Shown here: in pieces, positions 57,349 through 64,000 of the stretch | How the letters are laid out: each line of letters starts with the position of its first letter | Numbering within the stretch: the stretch's first letter is position 1 | Assembly: GCA_022486585.1 (NCBI GenBank) | Contig: JAKVKI010000008.1 | Location: 1-64,000 of the forward strand | DNA: 64,000 bases | From: Megasphaera sp. | GTDB lineage: Bacteria > Bacillota > Negativicutes > Veillonellales > Megasphaeraceae | Reading direction: 5' to 3' | Notes under the pieces: model-generated | Database searches by the model: none | Told to the model about the DNA's origin: nothing | The model's input: the letters and a program-made list of their open reading frames with translations, nothing else | Position numbers and translations under genes: made by a program

Positions 57349-58881
57349 TCAAGTCAATTCATGTTTAGCAAATCTTTGCCAAAACTCTTTTGTTTCAAAG
57401 CCTTTTCGCCAAAAACTTGCACCACCCAAATGATATGTCGGGATTAACTGCACTTTTTCCTTCAAGGATTGTTCATCTTCAAACCAGATCTTGACATGGC
57501 CAGTAACCAGGGGCAGATCCATATAATAAAGCTGTAAGGTCTTATTCCAAGTAACATGGGCTTTATATTTTTTGACGATTGCTTCACTGTCAGCCATCGT
57601 CAAGGTCCGTACAAAAAGCTTTGTCTGTCCCTTTGCTTTTGCAGCTGCCGGCGTTGCCGACACAGCCGGCCATTCAGCCAGGTTTTTCGGCAGATCACGG
57701 CCATTTTCTGATTCATACCAAATACGCATATATAAGGGCATGCCCAGTATGAGCTTTTCAGCAGGCACGACTTGCAACGTATTCTGCACAGCCTTTTCTA
57801 CCCACGGATACGACGCTACCGGACCGGCAACAGGGCTGGTGCGGCCAGTCTGATCATAGGCCATGATCATCATATGATCCAGCCAGGGTGCTAAGTTGGC
57901 ACGGTCATAGACTAACGACCAATTAGGACTGTCCGACGGCGGCGTAACATCCATCGAGACCGTCAAGCCATAGGCATGAAATGCCTGAGACATTTTTTTG
58001 ACAAAAGCCGTCAGCTTATCTTTATCACTATAGTTAACATTTTCAAAATCAAGATTATACCCTTTGAACTGATACAATAAGGCATAGCCAACCAGTTCTT
58101 TTACCATTTCGTCCTGCAGTTTGGCATTGCTCAAGAAGGCATGTGTCTCTGTGGGATTGAAATTATTATCGACGAGCGGCCACATTGCATAGCCTTTTTC
58201 ATGATAAGCGCCGGCAAGCATGGCAAAGTCGGGATTACGCAATTCCACGCCCTTCGTCGACAAGCGGAACGCACAGGGCGACATGACCGCTTTTTTTGTA
58301 TTTACAGGCTGGAAATCAGCTTTTTCATCCATCAGGGGATCCCAAAACAGCGACAGCCCTACTTTCGCACTGGCCCCATGGCCTTCCTTAGAGGATACGA
58401 CCGGTTCGTCAAGAACTTGCAACAGCGGCGCTGTCCTAGTCGCTTTAGACGGCGGCAGCAATTCATTTTTTCCTTCCCCTAAGACATAACTAATGCCCAA
58501 GGGCCGGCGTACATACCGGATATTGATGGTCCTGCCGCCTTTGACTGCCTGCCCCGGCAGCATCAGCGGTACCTGTTCATTGGCCCACAACGTGCTCCCA
58601 TCATTGGCTGCAGGCAAGCGAAACCAATAGGTGCCTTTTTTATCATCAGCAGTATACACACCATATTGTTCCAATGCCTTGTCCGATACGAGCCAGCGGC
58701 CCTGGTCTTCTACGATTTGCAGGTCCTTGATCTCTTCAGCCGGAATGGGGTTGGCTACCTTAGGGACGACAAAGGCAGGATCACTGGCTTTGGAATCATC
58801 TGCAGCACCAGCTATGGTACTGACAGACAAACATACGAGCGCTGCCAGACAAGCTGTTTTCAAAGATGCGTAAGAAGTCAT
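57349..58881 (-). CDS. Secreted glycoside hydrolase family 18-like protein
   Basis: 510 residues. Sec signal peptide (1-26, cleavage near AGA-ADD). About 150 residues of unassigned beta-rich sequence precede a GH18-like TIM barrel (about 175-505). The active-site strand reads GYNLDFENVN, keeping the terminal acid of the DxxDxE motif (here NLDFE). YDQTGRTSPVAGP and LGMPLYMRIWY resemble YdhD/SleL-type spore or cell-wall hydrolases. An envelope or periplasmic glycan role is likely; no LysM repeat is visible. Confidence 0.85.
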   Translation of the reverse strand: MTSYASLKTACLAALVCLSVSTIAGAADDSKASDPAFVVPKVANPIPAEEIKDLQIVEDQGRWLVSDKALEQYGVYTADDKKGTYWFRLPAANDGSTLWANEQVPLMLPGQAVKGGRTINIRYVRRPLGISYVLGEGKNELLPPSKATRTAPLLQVLDEPVVSSKEGHGASAKVGLSLFWDPLMDEKADFQPVNTKKAVMSPCAFRLSTKGVELRNPDFAMLAGAYHEKGYAMWPLVDNNFNPTETHAFLSNAKLQDEMVKELVGYALLYQFKGYNLDFENVNYSDKDKLTAFVKKMSQAFHAYGLTVSMDVTPPSDSPNWSLVYDRANLAPWLDHMMIMAYDQTGRTSPVAGPVASYPWVEKAVQNTLQVVPAEKLILGMPLYMRIWYESENGRDLPKNLAEWPAVSATPAAAKAKGQTKLFVRTLTMADSEAIVKKYKAHVTWNKTLQLYYMDLPLVTGHVKIWFEDEQSLKEKVQLIPTYHLGGASFWRKGFETKEFWQRFAKHELT

Positions 58882-58993
58882 GTATTATATCTCCTATTAT
58901 TATATAGAATACTGAAAAAAAGTTCCAAATCATGTATAATATTATGCAAGCATTACACATGGTTCTTATTATACCACAGAGGAGGCTTTTATA

Positions 58994-59785
58994 TTGCATC
59001 AATATTTATTTTATATAGGTTCTTTTCCCATCCGGGCCTACGGGCTCCTGTTCATGCTAGGCATTATTTCTGCCGGCATAGTCGCCTATTACATCATGAA
59101 ACGAGACGGCCGGGGCTGGCATGTCCATATTTTTGATTTCACTATGTACTGCGGTCTGGCCGGCATCGTCGGTGGCCGCCTATGGGACGTGTTCTTTTTC
59201 GACTGGGCCTATTACCATGACCACCTCACAGAGATTCCCTTTGTCTGGCAAGGCGGCATGGCCATCCAAGGCGGTCTCATCTTCGGCACCATTGCCGGTA
59301 TTCTCTACACCCGGTATCATCACATCGATACGTGGGCCTTCGGTGACCTCTTGGCACCAGCCATCATTTTAGGCCAGTCCATTGGCCGCATGGCGAACTT
59401 CATGAATGGCGATGCCTTCGGTCATCCTACAGGCAGTTCCTTTGGCATCCTCTATCCCGAATCGACACTGGCCTATCATACGTACGGCAATCAGCCGCTA
59501 TGGCCGGCCGAAGTATGGGAAGGACAGGGGGACGTCTTGATCTTCGTCCTATTACTCTTTTATAGTTCTTTTCCTCATAAAAAAGGCCAAGTATTCTGCC
59601 TGTACGTCATGCTCTATTCTTTAGAACGGTTCTTCCTGGAAATGCTGCGCGGAGACTATGTCAATCTTGCACTGGGACTGTTGAAATCAGCGCAAATGAC
59701 CAGTGTCATCGCATTCATCATCGCCTTAGCCGTTTTCTTAGGTCTGCAATGGAAAGGTACGACAGACACGTCCAGCCCTTCTTAG
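58994..59785 (+). CDS. lgt: Prolipoprotein diacylglyceryl transferase
   Basis: 263-residue inner-membrane enzyme attaching diacylglycerol to lipobox cysteines. TTG start at 58994 with GAGGAGG 8-9 nt upstream. FPIRAYGLLFMLGI opening, GGRLWDVFFFDWAYY, QGGMAIQGGLIFG, and the Lgt signature GRMANFMNGDAFG. Serves the lipoproteins of this window (TlpA-like, RND adaptor). Confidence 0.95.
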   Translation: MHQYLFYIGSFPIRAYGLLFMLGIISAGIVAYYIMKRDGRGWHVHIFDFTMYCGLAGIVGGRLWDVFFFDWAYYHDHLTEIPFVWQGGMAIQGGLIFGTIAGILYTRYHHIDTWAFGDLLAPAIILGQSIGRMANFMNGDAFGHPTGSSFGILYPESTLAYHTYGNQPLWPAEVWEGQGDVLIFVLLLFYSSFPHKKGQVFCLYVMLYSLERFFLEMLRGDYVNLALGLLKSAQMTSVIAFIIALAVFLGLQWKGTTDTSSPS

Positions 59786-59792
59786 TTCTGTA

Positions 59793-59840
59793 AAAAGCCC
59801 TGTTCCTATAACATGTGTATGCTATAGGAACAGGGCTTTT
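59793..59840. terminator. Bidirectional terminator between lgt and sufU
   Basis: An 18-bp perfect stem (AAAAGCCCTGTTCCTATA/TATAGGAACAGGGCTTTT) with a 12-nt loop; U-rich arms on both strands. Confidence 0.9.
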
Positions 59841-59870
59841 GTGTTCTCTATGAAGAAATCAGCGAAGGAT

Positions 59871-60311
59871 CTACTTGCTTTCTCCCTTTTCAATGGCTTC
59901 TTTCAACGTATGCCATGCCAGGACAGCACATTTTACGCGCGCTGGCATATTAGAAATATTTTTCAAGGCAATGGCATCTTCCAGCTCATCCAGCTGGTCA
60001 TCATCCGTTACTTCCCGTTTAATCATTTCCAGGAACAGGTCGACGAGGCGAAGCGCTTCTTTGACAGTCTTGCCTTTGATGAGGTCAATCATCATATCGG
60101 CTGAAGCCTGGCTGATGGCACAGCCATGGCCGGTATAGGCGGCGTCTTTGATAACGCCGTCTTCAATATCCGCACGCAGCGTAATATCATCGCCGCAACT
60201 CGGATTGTGTCCGTGTTCCTGCAAGGTAAAGGGGATCAATTCCCGTTTGTTTTCCTGATTTTGATTGTGTTCCAAAATAATATCAGAATACAATTCATTC
60301 ATATTTTCCAT
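59871..60311 (-). CDS. sufU: Fe-S scaffold/sulfur-transfer protein SufU
   Basis: 146 residues. Conserved cysteines in NPSCGDD (about 41), GHGCAIS (about 67) and RVKCAVLAW (about 128), with the insertion between the second and third typical of SufU rather than IscU. It relays sulfur from SufS and binds zinc. Last gene of the suf operon, 15 nt after sufS. Confidence 0.95.
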   Translation of the reverse strand: MENMNELYSDIILEHNQNQENKRELIPFTLQEHGHNPSCGDDITLRADIEDGVIKDAAYTGHGCAISQASADMMIDLIKGKTVKEALRLVDLFLEMIKREVTDDDQLDELEDAIALKNISNMPARVKCAVLAWHTLKEAIEKGESK

Positions 60312-60325
60312 TCGTGCAGCACTCC

Positions 60326-61546
60326 TTAGTCCTTAAATCCCATTTGTTTCCGTACTAACGGCAGTTTACTGAGGAAATAGTCAACTTCTTCCAGGGTATT
60401 ATAGATATAGAAGCTGACCCGGTTCGATGCTTCAGCATGCACATGGGCTGCCAATGGCTGGGCACAATGATGGCCCGAACGAATAGCAATGCCATAACTA
60501 TCGAGGATCGTCGCCGCATCATGCGGATGGACACCATCGATCGTAAAGGAAATGACGCCTGTCTTTTCAGCGGGATCCGTACTGCCAATGATATGGATGT
60601 ACGGCAGTTTTTTCATGCCTTCGAGGCAGCGGACAGTCAGTTCATGTTCATGTTCTCCAATGGCATCAAAGCCGATATCTTCCAAATAATCGATTGCTGC
60701 ATGGAGCGCTACGGCACCTTCTACATTTTCCGTCCCTGCTTCAAATTTAAAGGGCAGGACATTAAAGGTCGTCGTCTGTTCCTGCACATACTCGATCATG
60801 TCGCCACCTAACAAGAACGGTTCCATATCATTGAGCAAATCCCGTTTCCCGTAGAGGACACCTGTACCGGAAGAGCCGCACATCTTATGACCAGAAAAGG
60901 CATAAAAATCACAGTCCCATTGTTGCACATCGCTCTTCATATGCGGTGCCGACTGGGCCCCATCCAGTACAGCAATGGCACCGACAGCATGCGCTTTCTG
61001 AATAACTTTTTCAATCGGACGCTTCATACCCAGGACATTGCTCACAGCTGCAAAGGCAACGATTTTAGTCTTGTCATCGATTTTAGCATAATCTTCTTCT
61101 GTAAAATGGCCCTGCGCATCAAGATACATATATTCCAGTTTAGCACCCGTAACGCGGGCTACGCGCTGCCACGTAACCAGATTAGCATGATGTTCTGAAA
61201 TAGGAATGACGATCTTATCACCTGCATGCAAATGGGTTTCACCATAGCTGCGGGCGACCAAGTTCAACGCTTCTGTCGTATTGCGAACGAAAATGACTTC
61301 TTCACTATATTTAGCGTTAATAAATCGGCGGACAGCTTCGCGGGCATCGTCATAGAGCTGAGACGCTTCGACGCTGAGGACATGGGCACCGCGATGAGGA
61401 TTGCCATTATGATGTTCCAGCAGATCTACCATCGCATGAATGACCTGATACGGTTTCTGTGTCGTCGCCGCATTATCAAGATATACCAGGGGATGTCCGT
61501 TATGGACTTTAGTCAAAATGGGGAAATCTTTTCGTACATTTATCAT
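60326..61546 (-). CDS. sufS: Cysteine desulfurase SufS
   Basis: 406 residues from ATG 61546 (GAAAGGTG upstream); the track ORF starts 25 codons early. INVRKDFPILTKVHNGHPLV opening, PLP lysine in FSGHKMCGSSGTG, catalytic cysteine in RSGHHCAQP near residue 360. The start lies 38 nt inside the sufD 3' end, an unusually long overlap. Confidence 0.96.
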   Translation of the reverse strand: MINVRKDFPILTKVHNGHPLVYLDNAATTQKPYQVIHAMVDLLEHHNGNPHRGAHVLSVEASQLYDDAREAVRRFINAKYSEEVIFVRNTTEALNLVARSYGETHLHAGDKIVIPISEHHANLVTWQRVARVTGAKLEYMYLDAQGHFTEEDYAKIDDKTKIVAFAAVSNVLGMKRPIEKVIQKAHAVGAIAVLDGAQSAPHMKSDVQQWDCDFYAFSGHKMCGSSGTGVLYGKRDLLNDMEPFLLGGDMIEYVQEQTTTFNVLPFKFEAGTENVEGAVALHAAIDYLEDIGFDAIGEHEHELTVRCLEGMKKLPYIHIIGSTDPAEKTGVISFTIDGVHPHDAATILDSYGIAIRSGHHCAQPLAAHVHAEASNRVSFYIYNTLEEVDYFLSKLPLVRKQMGFKD

Positions 61547-62636
61547 GGCAATCACCTTTCTTATGACAGAACTGCATTTTTTCACGAACAGCCTGCAACG
61601 CTTTATTTTCCATATCCGCATCGCCTAGCGCATCAATGACCGGACGGATATTGGATTCGACAATGATGAGCTGTGCGCCGGCTTCGTTAAAGCCCCGACT
61701 CATCAGATAGAACAACTTATCTTTATCGATTTGTCCGGCACTAGATGCATGATTACCGACGACATCATCTTCCTTGCAAAGCAACAAGGGAATAGAAATG
61801 GAATGGACTCCCTTATTCAACAGCAAACATACATCGGATTCAGAACCGACGGCTTTCTTACCGCCCCGGAGAAAATCAATCGTGCCGCGGAAGTATTTTT
61901 TCGACGTATCCATCAGTGCCCCTGTCGTCAAGATATCCGTATTCGTTTTGACACCTTGTGTTGGCACCCAATAGGAAAAGTCAAAGATTTGATCGCCATT
62001 GCCAAGGTACATGGCCTGGCTGTTGAATTGGTTTTCGTCGTGGTTCAAATCCGTTTTATAGTATATGATAGACGTACTGCTCCCCAATTCTGCGCTCACG
62101 TAGTCGACAGTACTATTCTTGCCGCCTACGGCATAGCGATGTTCCACATGACGGACGTTGTGGTCGTGGAGCTGTACTTTACTCACCTTGAGGTGCGCAT
62201 CATTACCGAGTTCAAAATATTCAGCTATGTTAATGCCGCCCTTTTCTGCACCGCCTTCAAACGTCAGGAACAGCTGCAAATCACTGCCGTCGCCAGCACG
62301 GACCCGCAACGGGCCATCGATCTGCCCTTCCAGATCGCTCAGCGTATATTCGAGCCACACAGCTCCTTTTGCGCCGGCTGGTACAGTGATGTCGATACCG
62401 CAGTTCCCATGATGTACAGCCTGTTCCAGCGCAGCTGCATTGGCACCGGCAAAGAGCTTCGTATCCGGCCAGTCTTCACCGTGATAGCCCTGGATAGCAA
62501 TGGCATCGCCAGTTTGGCGGATATCCGGCTGAAAAGGGAATTGCGGCCCTTCCGTAAGCGGATCTAATTCCAAATGATTGACTTTCATCCAGCGGAAGGT
62601 CGGACGAGGCAATTCATTATACAGTAATTTTGTCAT
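61509..62636 (-). CDS. sufD: Fe-S assembly protein SufD
   Basis: 375 residues, beta-helix partner of SufB in the SufBCD scaffold. The C-terminal helical part carries DVCLLLNKGVHSISIPLLLC and the HASSAGQIDKDKLFYLMSRG motif shared with SufB. The 3' end overlaps sufS by 38 nt, encoding a tail (CHKKGDCHDKCTKRFPHFD) that may be partly non-conserved. Confidence 0.93.
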   Translation of the reverse strand: MTKLLYNELPRPTFRWMKVNHLELDPLTEGPQFPFQPDIRQTGDAIAIQGYHGEDWPDTKLFAGANAAALEQAVHHGNCGIDITVPAGAKGAVWLEYTLSDLEGQIDGPLRVRAGDGSDLQLFLTFEGGAEKGGINIAEYFELGNDAHLKVSKVQLHDHNVRHVEHRYAVGGKNSTVDYVSAELGSSTSIIYYKTDLNHDENQFNSQAMYLGNGDQIFDFSYWVPTQGVKTNTDILTTGALMDTSKKYFRGTIDFLRGGKKAVGSESDVCLLLNKGVHSISIPLLLCKEDDVVGNHASSAGQIDKDKLFYLMSRGFNEAGAQLIIVESNIRPVIDALGDADMENKALQAVREKMQFCHKKGDCHDKCTKRFPHFD

Positions 62637-62650
62637 GACTATGGCCTCCC

Positions 62651-64000
62651 CTATTTCAAGGAACCTTTCAGTTCCAGATTAATCAAATTATTCATTTCAA
62701 CGGCATATTCCAGCGGCAAGGCTTTAGAAACTGGTTCTACGAACCCCCGAACCAGCATCGCCCGCGCTTCTTCTTCGCTGAGGCCGCGGCTCATCAGATA
62801 GAACACTGCTTCATCGGAAATACGGCCGATCTTTGCTTCATGCCCTAAGTCGATATTGTCATTTTTGACGACAATCGCCGGGATCGTATCGGATTGGGAC
62901 TGTTCATCCAGCATAAGTGATTCGCAGCTGACATTGGCTTTCGCGCCTTCCGCTTTTTCATTGATAACGACGCTGCCGCGATAAATACAAGCACCGCCGC
63001 TCTTGCTGATCGATTTTGAATTAATATTGCTCGTCGTATGCGGTGCATTATGCACTACTTTAGACCCTGTATCGAGGAACTGCCCTTTACCGGCAAAGGT
63101 AACGCCTGTAAATTCACAATGGGCACCTTCACCTTGCAAAATACTCATCGGGTACAAGCAGGATGTATGTGAACCAAACGAGCCGGTTACCCAATTGATC
63201 GTACCATTTTTACCGACGATGGCACGTTTCGTATTCAGGTTATACATATTTTTAGACCAGTTTTCGATCGTCGAGTATGTCAGGGTCGCATCATCGCCAA
63301 TGAATAATTCAACACAGCCGGCATGCAGATTAGCGACATTATATTTCGGTGCGCTGCACCCTTCGATAAAGTGTACCTTCGCCCCTTTGTTGACAATGAT
63401 CATCGTATGTTCAAACTGACCGGCACCTGGCGCGTTCAGGCGGAAATAACTCTGCAGCGGTATAGACACATCGACGCCTTCTGGCACATATACGTAAGAA
63501 CCGCCAGACCAGACAGCCCCGTGAAGGGCAGCGAATTTATGATCCGTCGGCGGTACGAGCTTCATGAAATGAGCCCGCACGATATCTTCATAATCACGAA
63601 GTGCCGTATCGAAATCGGTGTAAATAACACCTTGCTGTACTAATTCATCTTGTATGCTGTGATAGACTACTTCCGAATCATACTGTGCTCCTACACCGGC
63701 CAGGGACGTCTTTTCCGCTTCCGGTATGCCCAGTCTGTCGAACGTATCTTTAATATCATCAGGAACATCATCCCAGTTCGCCTTCATTTGCGCATTAGGA
63801 CGAACATAGGTGACGATATTATCCATATCGAGCCCGCTAATAGAAGGGCCCCAATCCGGATATTTCATCTTATAAAACAAATCGAGGGATTTCAAGCGGA
63901 AATCAAGCATCCATTGGGGTTCATTCTTTTTTCCCGATATTTCCCGTACAATATCCGGCGTCAGGCCGGCATCGGTTTTATAAGCACATTTAAAATCTTT
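62651..64000 (-). CDS. sufB: Fe-S assembly protein SufB (5' end outside the window)
   Basis: The track stops at an internal ATG (63910), but the same frame stays open to the window edge. The extra 30 codons read KDFKCAYKTDAGLTPDIVRE and continue to EPQWMLDF, the conserved SufB N-terminal region. The gene is therefore partial at the right edge, with 449 visible residues of about 465. Conserved RLNAPGAGQFEHT, EGCSAPKYNVANLHAGCVE and C-terminal FYLMSRGLSEEEARAMLVRG are present. sufC should lie outside, upstream. Confidence 0.95.
   Translation of the reverse strand, partial: KDFKCAYKTDAGLTPDIVREISGKKNEPQWMLDFRLKSLDLFYKMKYPDWGPSISGLDMDNIVTYVRPNAQMKANWDDVPDDIKDTFDRLGIPEAEKTSLAGVGAQYDSEVVYHSIQDELVQQGVIYTDFDTALRDYEDIVRAHFMKLVPPTDHKFAALHGAVWSGGSYVYVPEGVDVSIPLQSYFRLNAPGAGQFEHTMIIVNKGAKVHFIEGCSAPKYNVANLHAGCVELFIGDDATLTYSTIENWSKNMYNLNTKRAIVGKNGTINWVTGSFGSHTSCLYPMSILQGEGAHCEFTGVTFAGKGQFLDTGSKVVHNAPHTTSNINSKSISKSGGACIYRGSVVINEKAEGAKANVSCESLMLDEQSQSDTIPAIVVKNDNIDLGHEAKIGRISDEAVFYLMSRGLSEEEARAMLVRGFVEPVSKALPLEYAVEMNNLINLELKGSLK

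Noticed and set aside
56693-57433. 246-residue plus-strand ORF
   Set aside because: Antisense to the leuS 5' part; composition is that of a reversed coding strand.
61731-62567. 278-residue plus-strand ORF
   Set aside because: Lies entirely antisense to sufD, has no recognisable family or ribosome site.
62651-63910. SufB as a short 419-residue protein
   Set aside because: The reading frame stays open to the window edge and encodes the conserved SufB N-terminal region, so the gene is cut by the window, not truncated.

Overview
The window reads as a chromosomal segment from an anaerobic, diderm (outer-membrane) Firmicute of the class Negativicutes, family Veillonellaceae, most likely Megasphaera or a close relative. 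Three things support this. (i) Firmicute signatures: a T-box in front of thrS, ribosomal protein L27 with the cleavable FNLQLFA leader next to its protease gene prp, an rbgA-type GTPase, and sufU instead of iscU. (ii) Outer-membrane traits: a classical autotransporter, a tripartite RND pump, and dTDP-rhamnose genes. (iii) A bcd-etfB-etfA operon typical of butyrate/hexanoate-forming anaerobes. Genus assignment is inference; no rRNA or tRNA gene was seen.

Layout. 0-3 kb: a redox module (TlpA-like thioredoxin lipoprotein, polytopic 4Fe-4S protein, and a 40-residue CXXC protein missing from the ORF track), then thiM with a thiamine-binding protein. 3-8 kb: amino-acid permease, threonine ammonia-lyase, NimA-like flavoprotein and a QueG-like Fe-S protein. 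8-12 kb: ftsH and an autotransporter. 12.5-17.4 kb: the most unusual region, an SLC1-type transporter fused to a degenerate anti-sigma (RsbW-like) domain, a membrane SpoIIE-type PP2C phosphatase with a Cache-like region and HAMP, and a convergent STAS/RsbW gene pair. 17.4-21 kb: a cupin pseudogene and rfbA-B-D-C. 21-33 kb: a DUF6765-like gene, then the housekeeping string rpsB-tsf-pyrH-frr-(unknown)-uppS-cdsA-dxr-rseP-ispG-proS and rplU-prp-rpmA. 33-45 kb: a MerR regulator, a TetR-controlled RND pump, and smc-ftsY with yhcH-like and thiW genes. 45-54 kb: corA, rbgA-rnhB, thrS with T-box, and bcd-etfBA with a Rex-like site in the promoter. 54-64 kb: Nudix hydrolase, leuS, a GH18-like exported protein, lgt, and the sufB-D-S-U operon running off the right edge.

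How the parts may work together. The SLC1-fusion/phosphatase/RsbW/STAS set has every component of a partner-switching circuit: sensor phosphatase, kinase, antagonist, and a transporter carrying a kinase-like domain that has lost its ATP-binding residues. A plausible reading is that phosphorylation of the STAS protein controls the transporter rather than, or as well as, a sigma factor. This is inference from gene content. Genes are dense and mostly on the minus strand, and many operons end in strong hairpin-plus-U terminators. Several start codons in the ORF track were moved downstream because a clear Shine-Dalgarno sequence lies inside the longer ORF.
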